From the NCBI GenBank assembly GCA_029261835.1, contig JAJDAO010000083.1:1-64000 (forward strand): DNA of 64,000 nt, in the 5' to 3' direction. The stretch's first letter is position 1. Each line of letters starts with the position of its first letter. The position numbers and the translations under genes are program-made. The notes beneath the pieces were generated by a model. It ran no database searches. It was not told where the DNA came from and was given only the letters and a program-made list of their open reading frames with translations. The stretch is from Deltaproteobacteria bacterium. GTDB taxonomy: Bacteria; Myxococcota_A; UBA9160; UBA4427. Shown in pieces: positions 26,785-34,795 of this stretch.

Positions 26785-28248
26785 ATGACCGATCGACTCC
26801 GTACCGAATCCGGCGCTCCCGTCGCCGACAACCAGAACTCGCAGACGGCCGGCACGGGCGGGCCGATCGTGCTGCAGGACCAGCACCTGATCGAGAAGCT
26901 CGCACGCTTCAACCGGGAGCGGATCCCGGAGCGGGTCGTGCACGCGGTGGGCTCGGGGGCGTACGGCAGCTTCGTCGTGACGAATCCCGACGTCCCGCAG
27001 TGGACCCGGATGAAGATGTTCGAGCGCCCCGGCAAGGAGACCGAGGTCTTCGCGCGCTTCTCAACCGTCGCCGGCTCGAAGGGGGCGCCGGACTCCGTAC
27101 GCGACCCGCGCGGCTTCGCGCTCAAGTTCTACACCGAGGAGGGCAACTGGGACCTGGCGGGCAACAACACGCCGATCTTCTTCCTCCGCGATCCGTTGAA
27201 GTTCCCCGACTTCATCCACAGCCAGAAGTACGACCCCTTCACCAACCAGCAGGAGCCCGACAACGTGTGGGACTTCTTCTCGCACAGCCCCGAGGCAACT
27301 CACCAGTTCACCTGGCTCTTCGGTGATCGCGGGATCCCCGCGAGCCATCGCCACATGAACGGCTACGGCTCGCACACGTTCCAGTGGGTGAACGCCGAGA
27401 GCGAGCGCCACTGGGTGAAGTTCCACTTCAAGACGAACCAGGGGATCCGCTGCCTGAGCGACGAGGAGTCGGCCCGGGTGGCCGGCGCCAATCCGCAGGC
27501 GCACCAGCAGGACCTGCTCGAGGCCATCGAGGGCGGCGACTTCCCGTCGTGGACGCTCAAGGTGCAGCTGATGCCGGAGGCGGACGCCGCGAGCTACCGC
27601 TTCAACCCGTTCGATCTCACGAAGGTCTGGCCCCACGAGGACTACCCGCTGATCGAGGTCGGCGTTCTCACACTGAATCGGAACCCCGAGAACTACTTCG
27701 CCGAGGTCGAGCAGGCCGCCTTCGACCCGGGACACTTCGTTCAGGGCATCGGCCCCTCGCCCGACAAGATGCTGCAGGGGCGGCTCTTCGCCTATGGCGA
27801 CGCGCACCGCTACCGGCTGGGGATCAACCACACGCGGCTGCCGGTCAATGCGCCCAAGGCGGTCGAAGGCGGCACGGCCAACTACGGCCGCGATGGTGCC
27901 ATGCGATTCGACACCCCGCCGAGGCAGGCGAAGAACTACGAGCCCAACAGCTTCGGCGGGCCCGTGGAGAGCGGAGGCGCCGCGTACGCGGGGCTGCCGG
28001 TGTCCGGCGCATCCGGGGCGACCGGGACGGTGCAGCACGAGCAGGACGATGACTTCGTGCAGGCGGGAGCCCTCTATCGGCTGATGGCCGAGGAGGAGCG
28101 CGCGCGCCTGATCGAGCGGATCGGCGGAAGCCTCGCGCAGGTGAGTCGCGCCGGCATCGTCGAACGCTCGATCTCGCACTTCCGCAGCGCGGACGCCGAG
28201 TACGGCGCTCGGGTCGAGGTGGCGGTGAAGGATGCGCGCGGTTCGTGA
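26785..28248 (+). CDS. katA: Monofunctional haem catalase (KatA type)
   Basis: A 487-residue clade-3-size catalase that dismutates hydrogen peroxide. The catalytic His53 lies in RVVHAVGSGAYGSF. This departs slightly from the usual RVVHARGAGAHG: Arg to Val and His to Tyr. The catalytic Asn is in GNNTPIFFLRD, and the haem-ligating Tyr in RLFAYGDAHRYRLG. The open frame extends upstream, but ATG 26785 follows the divergent promoter region and gives the expected family start. Control by OxyR is inferred from the adjacent gene. Confidence 0.95.
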   Translation: MTDRLRTESGAPVADNQNSQTAGTGGPIVLQDQHLIEKLARFNRERIPERVVHAVGSGAYGSFVVTNPDVPQWTRMKMFERPGKETEVFARFSTVAGSKGAPDSVRDPRGFALKFYTEEGNWDLAGNNTPIFFLRDPLKFPDFIHSQKYDPFTNQQEPDNVWDFFSHSPEATHQFTWLFGDRGIPASHRHMNGYGSHTFQWVNAESERHWVKFHFKTNQGIRCLSDEESARVAGANPQAHQQDLLEAIEGGDFPSWTLKVQLMPEADAASYRFNPFDLTKVWPHEDYPLIEVGVLTLNRNPENYFAEVEQAAFDPGHFVQGIGPSPDKMLQGRLFAYGDAHRYRLGINHTRLPVNAPKAVEGGTANYGRDGAMRFDTPPRQAKNYEPNSFGGPVESGGAAYAGLPVSGASGATGTVQHEQDDDFVQAGALYRLMAEEERARLIERIGGSLAQVSRAGIVERSISHFRSADAEYGARVEVAVKDARGS

Positions 28249-28255
28249 TCGCCCG

Positions 28256-28295
28256 CCCGGGCACGCTCTCCTCCATCGAGGCGGGCGTGTCCGGG
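28256..28295 (+). terminator. Possible katA terminator hairpin
   Basis: Eight bases after the katA stop, CCCGGGCACGC (28256-28266) can pair with GCGTGTCCGGG (28285-28295), with one mismatch and an 18-base loop. No long T-run follows, so this is a weak call. Confidence 0.3.
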
Positions 28296-28407
28296 TTCCT
28301 CGTCGCCGGTGGAGCGCACGGCGAGCCCAAGACTGGCTACGTGTGCCCCGCAGCGCGGCGCTGACCGGCGCGTGGTCGGCGTAGCAGGCGGCGCCCAAGG
28401 TCTACCG

Positions 28408-30207
28408 TCAGGACGACGGTGGAGAAGCCTCCGCGCCAAGCGTGATGCTCAACGTCGTACCTTGTCCCAGGCGGCTGTCGATCCGCACCTCACCACCGTG
28501 GTCCGTCACGATTCCGTGCACGACTGAGAGACCCAGGCCCGTACCCTGTCGATCTCGTCGTCGGGAGTAGAATGGTTCGAAGGCCCGCTCGCATGCTTCT
28601 GGACTCATGCCATCTCCGTCGTCCGAAACGGTCACGACTACGCGACCTGCGGCCGCCTCGCTACGGACCAACACCTGCCTGCCTGGCTTCCCGGAACGCA
28701 CGGCGTTGTGAATCAGGTTGATGAGGACCTGCTCGATCTCGATGGGATTCAAGCTGACCAATGGCGGGTCCTTGGCGAGGTCGACCGCGACACTCGCGTC
28801 ATGACGCCTCGCGAACTCACGGGTGAAGTCGCAGACTTGAAGCACCATCTGATTGATATCGTGCGGGGCCTTCTCTCCACCCCCGTCGCGGGCGAAGTGG
28901 AGCATGCTGCGGACGACGCGCGCGGCTCGCCCACTCTGTTCAATCACCGTCGCCAAGGCGTCATCGGCGATAGCCTCGCGTTCTTCTGGGTCAGGGCAAC
29001 TTCGCCGAGCCTCGACCGCGAACTCCGCGGCGATCAGCGTCGCGCCAACGGGGTTGTTGACTTCATGCGCGATCCCAGCCGCCAGTGCCCCCAAGCTGCG
29101 GAGTCGATCGGCGCGCTCCAAGTGCAACTTCAGCGACCGTCTCTCCGACTCGATGTCACGCAACGCCGTGACATCCTGAATTCGAAGCGCGAGAGACTCC
29201 TCGCTGTGTCCGCGCAGCACCAGAGGCTGGCTCGTGACCCAGAGCCAGCGCGACGAGCTCCCTCTCGTAGTTCGAAATGGTGCACCAGCGAAGCCCACCT
29301 GCGAGATCTGGGACCACAGGCGCTCGGGACTCAGTTCCGGGTCTCTCGCATCGGCGGACTCGAGTTGAGGCACGAGCTGCTCGGCGACTAGACCACCCGG
29401 TCTCAGATCGACTCCCGTGAAGAGCGCGCGCGCCTCACTGTTGACATAGAGCAGACGGCCCTCCGGGTTCGCCACGACCAAACCGGATGGATCTCTGCGC
29501 AGCACCTCGCGAAGCGCGACCGCCGAGAGATCAAAGAGAGTCCCCCGGTAGATGCCCACCACGAAGAGCCCGCCGGTGAGAAGACCTCCCAGCACGCTGA
29601 TATCCAAAGGCCAATCAAACGGTGCGAGTGTGTAGGCAGCATTCGCGAGCAGAGTCGAAAGGGTGGCAATGAACATCACGCAGCTCTGTGCCCGCGGACC
29701 GGGCACCTGCCTCAGCCGCCTGAAGATCGTTGCATAGCCTGCCGCCACCAAACAGACAAGCAGATACCCAAGAGGAATCGTGCTCCACCAGAGCCAGTGG
29801 TATTCATTGCGAGCACCGATCACAGGCGTGAGAAACTGACCGTGCCAGGGATTGGTCGCTACACAGGCCCAGGTGACAGCCGCCCAGACCAGAGGCGCCC
29901 TCTCGAGGCTGGGCTTTGCCCAGGAGAAGCGGATGCCGTGAGCCTGCGCGAAGCGAAACGCGAGCAGCCACCACAGGGCGAGCAGGAACAGACTGCCCGA
30001 GTAGATGACCGTGATGGAGAGCTGTTCCCAGAAGAGATCGCGCGCGAGGTGAGTGCCGATATCCCCTGCGATCCAGAGCAGCGGGAGAAGCTGCACAGCG
30101 AGAAGTGTCGGCCACAGGGGCTTCGGGGGGCGACGACGGCTGACGAATACGGCCGTAGCCAAAAAGAAGAGAGCAGCGCAGATGTCTACGAGGACCGCCC
30201 AGCTCAT
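28408..30207 (-). CDS. Orphan membrane sensor histidine kinase (7TM-PAS-HK)
   Basis: A 599-residue kinase. The N-terminal part (about 1-225) has seven or so hydrophobic helices of the 7TM kinase type, and a PAS domain follows (about 235-350, LVVANPEGRLLYVNSEARAL). The HisKA H-box is ALAAGIAHEVNNPVGATLIA and the ATPase N-box EQVLINLIHNAVRSG. G1 is DDGDGM, the F-box FEPFYSRRRD and G2 GTGLGLSVVHGI. All catalytic motifs are intact. ATG 30207 has GGAAGGAG upstream. No response regulator is near. It is closely similar in its catalytic half to the kinase at 31280-33037, and the two probably arose by duplication. Confidence 0.92.
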   Translation of the reverse strand: MSWAVLVDICAALFFLATAVFVSRRRPPKPLWPTLLAVQLLPLLWIAGDIGTHLARDLFWEQLSITVIYSGSLFLLALWWLLAFRFAQAHGIRFSWAKPSLERAPLVWAAVTWACVATNPWHGQFLTPVIGARNEYHWLWWSTIPLGYLLVCLVAAGYATIFRRLRQVPGPRAQSCVMFIATLSTLLANAAYTLAPFDWPLDISVLGGLLTGGLFVVGIYRGTLFDLSAVALREVLRRDPSGLVVANPEGRLLYVNSEARALFTGVDLRPGGLVAEQLVPQLESADARDPELSPERLWSQISQVGFAGAPFRTTRGSSSRWLWVTSQPLVLRGHSEESLALRIQDVTALRDIESERRSLKLHLERADRLRSLGALAAGIAHEVNNPVGATLIAAEFAVEARRSCPDPEEREAIADDALATVIEQSGRAARVVRSMLHFARDGGGEKAPHDINQMVLQVCDFTREFARRHDASVAVDLAKDPPLVSLNPIEIEQVLINLIHNAVRSGKPGRQVLVRSEAAAGRVVVTVSDDGDGMSPEACERAFEPFYSRRRDRQGTGLGLSVVHGIVTDHGGEVRIDSRLGQGTTLSITLGAEASPPSS

Positions 30208-30415
30208 CTCGCACTCCTTCCCGCAGAAAGCGGAATCGGCGCAGGGCTACACTACCGGATTGTGGAGCGGGTTGAACCAGCAGCTGTCTCATGAATGCCA
30301 CGATGAGATGCGAAGGCATCCAAGCTGCAGGAATTCAAAGGAGTTCTCCGGGTGGCGCCCCTATCGATTCACATGCCGGCGAAAGCCGTCTCTGTGGCAG
30401 CACCTCGGCAGAGAG

Positions 30416-30820
30416 CTACGTCCCGAAATCCGGCCACCGATCTTCGGGCACTCCTACCCACTCCAGCGCATCAGCTATCTCGCGGAAGACCTCGAGGGGG
30501 TTCGGTGATTGCTCCACAAAGGCCTGGTACATGCGGTTGACTCCGTAGACGACATCGACGGGTGCGACGAGAGCAGTTTTCGCGCCGGTGGGATCGCGAT
30601 GCACCGTCAGACTCAGTTCAGCAAGGTCCTGCACCGTGGCGGTGGAAGCCTCGACCTCAGACAATCTTCGAAAATCGTAAAGCACGTTGAGCGACGTGTC
30701 ATACTCGGGCAAGTGCCAGTGACTCTCGAAGGTCTCCACCAGCCCCTGATCTTCGATTGTGCCCGAGGCAGTGACGAGCCGGAGACGAAGGTCCTGGACG
30801 ATTCTGAATTCGAACGGCAC
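30416..30820 (-). CDS. STAS/SpoIIAA-like protein, copy A (truncated paralogue)
   Basis: A 134-residue protein from GTG 30820 behind GGAGG. Features such as VETFESHWHLPEYDTSLNV and VDVVYGVNRMYQAFVEQ, then EVFREIADALEWVGVPED, resemble SpoIIAA-like (STAS-type) domains found in signalling partners. It is highly similar, also at DNA level, to the N-terminal half of the protein at 33759-34535. It ends at a stop where the longer paralogue continues into a linker. Recognisable linker-like codons continue past the stop (LSAEVLPQR versus ISGEVVLRQR), so copy A looks like a truncated version. It lies 208 bases upstream of the kinase at 28408-30207 on the same strand. Confidence 0.75.
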   Translation of the reverse strand: MPFEFRIVQDLRLRLVTASGTIEDQGLVETFESHWHLPEYDTSLNVLYDFRRLSEVEASTATVQDLAELSLTVHRDPTGAKTALVAPVDVVYGVNRMYQAFVEQSPNPLEVFREIADALEWVGVPEDRWPDFGT

Positions 30821-31279
30821 GGATCTACGCCTCCATCGCCTTATGTGATGTCGAGATTCGGTGCGAAGCGCTCCGTCTTGCAGGTTGACTCGACCGATAG
30901 AGACCGTCAACTGCGTGACGAGGATATCGCCGCGAGCGCCACGGCACACCTCGTGGTGTTTGCGCCTGCCTTCGCAGGCCTCGGACTGGCAAAGACATCG
31001 TGGACGCAGAACGGTGGTGTTGGCGATACAAGAGACGCGTTCCTCCTGGTCCACGCGAGGCAGCCTCGTTCCGCCCCGCCCTCTCCGGCGGCCCCAGCAG
31101 CCCGACGGCCACAATCGCCCCCTCCACAAGCCCCAACTTCCGTATCCCTCTTTGCCTGATTGACCGTCTACCGGGATCGTGAGAGGATTCGGGTGACTTG
31201 AGCGAATAGAGGCGCTTTCCGTTTCCACTCACAGCAACGGTGCCAGCAAGTAGCAATCCACAACAACCGGAGCCGGTCA
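30821..31279. other. Divergent intergenic region
   Basis: About 460 bases between divergent gene A and the second kinase. The part next to gene A (to about 30895) is recognisably similar to the region upstream of paralogue B (34536-34605), so the duplication included upstream DNA. No gene is supported in the remainder; overlapping Arg/Pro-rich open frames look like GC-bias artefacts. Confidence 0.5.
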
Positions 31280-33037
31280 ATGTGGTCTGCGGACCCGGTG
31301 GTCTTGGTCCTTGGTTTCGTCGCGACCGCCTACCTGTTTGGCGGCCTGATCTCGCGGCGCGGGCGCGCGGAGTGGTTGGCCTATTGGCCTTGCGCCTGGG
31401 CTGCGCTCCTCGGCGCCGGCCTGTCGTTGATGCTTTCCGATCGCTTCCCGGGATTCTACTATCTCGCTTTGGGGCTTGCCTCGCTCTTCCCGGCCCTGCT
31501 CCTGGCCGGCGCGTTCCTCTACGCGGACCGCGCCGTGCCACGATGGTTGCTTCCCGCCGGCCTTTTGCTGGGCGGAGTTCGAGCAATCGCGTACTTCGCG
31601 GGCTGGCGGATAGGACCCCACTTTCTCGCTCTCCTGCTCGAACCGCTCGCCGTAGTGGCCGCCGCGGTCATCGTACACCGCGCCTCTTCGCGCCTGAACC
31701 TCTCTCTCTTGCATCGCTTGATCGCTCCTGGGCTCCTGCTGGTCGCCATCGTGGAGGCGACAGACGCCTCCCTCCCTTTGCTCGGCAACCCGAAGGTGCC
31801 GTGGCTGTCGTGGCTTCTGGTTGCAATCCCCCTGGCCTCGATCCAGCTCAGCGCATCCGTCGACCGGCTTCGCGGGCGCGCTGAGGCTTTCAGCAAGGCC
31901 CTTGTAGCCAGCGAAGAGCGCTTCCGCCGGCTCTTCGAGTCGAACATCGTCGGGGTGGTGATCGCGGGGGCTCACGGGGATCTGGTGGATGCGAACGACG
32001 CGTTCCTGGACCTCCTGGGGTACTCGCGGGAAGAGCTACCGATCGGCTGGAGAGCGATCACTCCACCCGAGTGGCACACAGCCGATCGGCGGGCTCTGAG
32101 AGAGCTGAAGGAGACACAGGCCGCCACTCCTTATGAAAAGGAGTTCATCCACAAGGATGGCCGCAGGGTTCCAGTTCTGGTCGGAGCCTCGCGTGTGGAC
32201 GACGACACGGGCACTGGATTGGTCGTCGATCTGAGTGAGCGGAAGCGAGTCGAGGCGGCGCTTGACCGCCACCAGCACGAGCTTGAAGAGTTGGTCCAGG
32301 AACGCACGCGAGAGCTACTGGAGTCGAGAGACAAGCTCCGCGAGGCCGAGCGATTGGTCGGCATGGGAACGCTAACCGCGGGAATCGCGCACCAGATCAA
32401 CAACCCCATCGGCGTGATCCTCTCGGGCGCGGAGTACGCGCTGCTCTGCGAGAATGACCAAGATGCGAAGACGGTCTGGAAGCGGGCACTGGAGTCGACG
32501 GTGAAGGAAGCCCAGCGTTGCGGTGCGATCGTGCGAAGCATGCTCCAGTTCACCCGCAATGAGCCCACCGACAAATGGGTGGAGGATCTCAATCAGGTGG
32601 TGCGGCGTGCGCACAGAGTGACTTCCGCCTACGCACGCGATCACTCTGCCGAGGTCGACGTGGCGCTAGCCGAGACGCCGCTTCCGGTCTTCATGAGCCC
32701 GATCGAGGTTGAGCAGGTCTTGGTGAACGTCATCCGAAACGGCATCGAGTCTCTGGACTCCGGCGTGCACGTCGAGGTGCACACTGAGCAACGGGGCTCC
32801 CGTGCACACGTCGAGTTGCGGGACAACGGACGGGGCATCGAGCTGGGGAATCTCGGGCTGATCTTCGATCCCTTCTTCTCGACTCGCCTCGGGCAAGGCG
32901 GGACGGGGCTCGGGCTGAGCGTTGCCCACGGAATCGTTCTGGATCACGGTGGCGAGATTCGCGTCGAGAGCGAACCCGGCAAGGGCGCTACGGTCGTCAT
33001 CGAGCTGCCTCTCAGCGAGAGGCCAACAACCCTCTAG
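31280..33037 (+). CDS. Orphan membrane sensor histidine kinase (TM-PAS-HK)
   Basis: A 585-residue kinase. About seven hydrophobic helices (5-205) are followed by a PAS domain (about 215-330, FRRLFESNIVGVVIAGAHGD) and a coiled coil. The H-box is TLTAGIAHQINNPIGVILS, the N-box EQVLVNVIRNGIESL, G1 DNGRGI, the F-box FDPFFSTRLG and G2 GTGLGLSVAHGIV. All core residues are intact. ATG 31280 has GGAG seven bases upstream. It is antiparallel to the surrounding STAS-like/two-CW genes and to the related kinase at 28408-30207. No response regulator is adjacent. Confidence 0.92.
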   Translation: MWSADPVVLVLGFVATAYLFGGLISRRGRAEWLAYWPCAWAALLGAGLSLMLSDRFPGFYYLALGLASLFPALLLAGAFLYADRAVPRWLLPAGLLLGGVRAIAYFAGWRIGPHFLALLLEPLAVVAAAVIVHRASSRLNLSLLHRLIAPGLLLVAIVEATDASLPLLGNPKVPWLSWLLVAIPLASIQLSASVDRLRGRAEAFSKALVASEERFRRLFESNIVGVVIAGAHGDLVDANDAFLDLLGYSREELPIGWRAITPPEWHTADRRALRELKETQAATPYEKEFIHKDGRRVPVLVGASRVDDDTGTGLVVDLSERKRVEAALDRHQHELEELVQERTRELLESRDKLREAERLVGMGTLTAGIAHQINNPIGVILSGAEYALLCENDQDAKTVWKRALESTVKEAQRCGAIVRSMLQFTRNEPTDKWVEDLNQVVRRAHRVTSAYARDHSAEVDVALAETPLPVFMSPIEVEQVLVNVIRNGIESLDSGVHVEVHTEQRGSRAHVELRDNGRGIELGNLGLIFDPFFSTRLGQGGTGLGLSVAHGIVLDHGGEIRVESEPGKGATVVIELPLSERPTTL

Positions 33038-33068
33038 GCGAGCCAGGGCGAACGAGAACGGCCGACGC

Positions 33069-33148
33069 AGTTGCCGATCGAATGCATCTCGCGCTTGGCC
33101 AGTGCCTTCAACGGCTTTGTCTCGGCGACCGTGAGCGTCCGCTTCAAG
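33069..33148 (-). pseudogene. Fragment of a ribbon-helix-helix-like gene
   Basis: About 80 bases align with the plus-strand sequence at 22079-22158 with about four-fifths identity by eye. The minus strand reads TLTVAETKPLKALAKREMHS, matching the decayed gene at 21872-22165. The similarity stops abruptly on the left, inside the 3' flank of the kinase gene. It is too short to function. Confidence 0.6.
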
Positions 33149-33182
33149 CGAGGGGATGGATGCGTATATGCGGGCGGGACTC

Positions 33183-33467
33183 TCAGCTCTCGGGGAGGAT
33201 GAGGTGGAAGCTCTCTCCCTCTTCCTCCTCGACCTGCTGAAGGAACTCGCAGCCGAGGCAGGTCATTCGCTTTCGGGCGCTACTTCCCTGAATCTCACCG
33301 CCGCAGAGCGTGCCTGCGACGGCCCAGCAGATGCGGCCGGACATGCGGCCTCGATTCACGCCCTCATTCGAGGCATCGGTCGCCGCCGGACATGTGCCCA
33401 ACTCGGCCTCTCGCGACCCGCCCGGCTCCCTGCCGCACGACAAACATTCCCAGCAGTTGGGTTTCAT
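33183..33467 (-). CDS. Two-CW domain protein, copy C
   Basis: A 94-residue Cys-rich protein from ATG 33467. It is a single two-CW domain: CWECLSCGREPGG, then CPAATDASNEGVNRGRMSG, CWAVAGTLCGG and CLGCEF. The seven conserved cysteines suggest metal or redox-cofactor binding. It is nearly the same as the C-terminal half of the protein at 33759-34535, and similarity extends into the linker upstream (ERRPRM versus ERRKHM). It may be the free-standing or truncated form of that fusion. The function of two-CW domains is not established. Confidence 0.78.
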   Translation of the reverse strand: MKPNCWECLSCGREPGGSREAELGTCPAATDASNEGVNRGRMSGRICWAVAGTLCGGEIQGSSARKRMTCLGCEFLQQVEEEEGESFHLILPES

Positions 33468-33758
33468 GCGCGGTCGCCTCTCTGCCCGTGGATCTTTGGG
33501 TGGTGTATAGAGCGCATCGGACATCCGCGGTGTTGCTGTAGCGATCGGGCCCAGCGCTCGGCGGTGCGGGAAGCAGCATTACCTCTGCGCGGAGATCCCG
33601 TCAGTGATAACCCGCATCCCGATCTGCGGCCTAGCCGGCATCGAGCATCCGGTGATCCGGGGTCAGCGTGGTGAGCTCAGGAGCCACGCTGCTCTGGGCG
33701 CCGGCTGCCGAGGTAGCCGCACAGGAAGCTCAACACCATATGGCGGGTCTGGCGGTGA

Positions 33759-34535
33759 TCACCGAGGCCCGGGGCAGACGAGGTGGAAATGGTCTCCCTC
33801 ATCCAGCCGGACCCGCTCGAAGAACTCGCACGCGAGACAGGTGCGGCTCTTCTTGGCTGAGGACCCCTGAACCTCACCGCCGCAGAGCGTGCCCGCGATG
33901 GCCCAGCAGATGCGGCCGGACATCCTGCCTCGATTCACGCCATAATTCGAGGCGTCGGTGGCCGCCGGACACGAACCCAGCTCGGCCTCTCGCTCCCCGC
34001 CCGGCTCCCTGCCGCACGACTTGAATTCCCAGCAGTCGAGTTGCATGTGCTTTCGCCTCTCTCCCCACGGCTCTTCGGGGGAAAGTGAGAAGACCGGACT
34101 CCGTTGCCGCAGCACCACCTCGCCAGAGATCTTCGCCTCGAAATCCGCCCACCGATCTTCGGGAACCCCCACCCACTCCAGCGCGTCGGCCATCTCGCGG
34201 AAGACCTCGAAAGAGTTCGGTGATCTATCCACTAAGGCCTGGTACATGCGGTTGAGTCCATAGACGACATCGACGGATGCGACGAGGGCATTCTTCACTG
34301 CGGGGCCGTCGCGATGCACCTCCAGACTCAGTTGAGCAACTTCCTGCAACGCGACGGTGGAGGTCCGGGTCGTGGGCATCGCTCGGAAGTCGTAAACCAC
34401 GTTGAGCGACTTGTCATACTGGGGCGATCGCCAGTAGCTCTCGAAGGTCTCTACGAGCTCGTGATCTTCGATCACACTCGAGATTGTGACGAATCGGAGA
34501 CGAAGATCCTGGAGGATCTCGAATTGGATTGGCAC
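33759..34535 (-). CDS. STAS-like domain fused to a two-CW domain, copy B
   Basis: A 258-residue protein from GTG 34535 behind GGAGG. Residues 1-135 are a SpoIIAA-like/STAS domain (FETLQ-like start PIQFEILQDLRLRFVTIS, then YGLNRMYQALVDRSPN). After a short linker, residues about 170-255 are a two-CW domain (CWEFKSCGREPGG, CPAATDASNYGVNRGRMSG, CWAIAGTLCGG, CLACEF). It combines in one chain the domains found separately in copies A and C. Its position beside two orphan kinases suggests a signalling role, perhaps as a redox- or metal-responsive partner; this is inference. Confidence 0.82.
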   Translation of the reverse strand: MPIQFEILQDLRLRFVTISSVIEDHELVETFESYWRSPQYDKSLNVVYDFRAMPTTRTSTVALQEVAQLSLEVHRDGPAVKNALVASVDVVYGLNRMYQALVDRSPNSFEVFREMADALEWVGVPEDRWADFEAKISGEVVLRQRSPVFSLSPEEPWGERRKHMQLDCWEFKSCGREPGGEREAELGSCPAATDASNYGVNRGRMSGRICWAIAGTLCGGEVQGSSAKKSRTCLACEFFERVRLDEGDHFHLVCPGPR

Positions 34536-34795
34536 GAATCCACACCTCCGTCGTCTCATGCGATGGTGAGGTCTTGTGCGATGGGCGCTGTCTTGGGTTG
34601 AACTCGACCGACCGAGGCGGCCGAGCTAAGCGGCAAGAATACAGTCGCAAACACTGCGACGCAATTGCGGATCGTCGATGTGCTTCCTGATTGACCGTCG
34701 GCTTCTGCGGCTGGGTTCCTCTCTTTGTATCGGGTCGTCCGCTCCGCCGCACGAGCGGTTCAGAAGGCGACTCCTGTCGGGCTACGCGATCAACG

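Noticed and set aside
30416-33467. Copies A and C as two halves of one gene split by insertion of the kinase at 31280-33037
   Set aside because: On the minus strand the order would be wrong: the C-terminal (two-CW) piece lies upstream of the N-terminal (STAS-like) piece, so a simple insertion cannot explain it.
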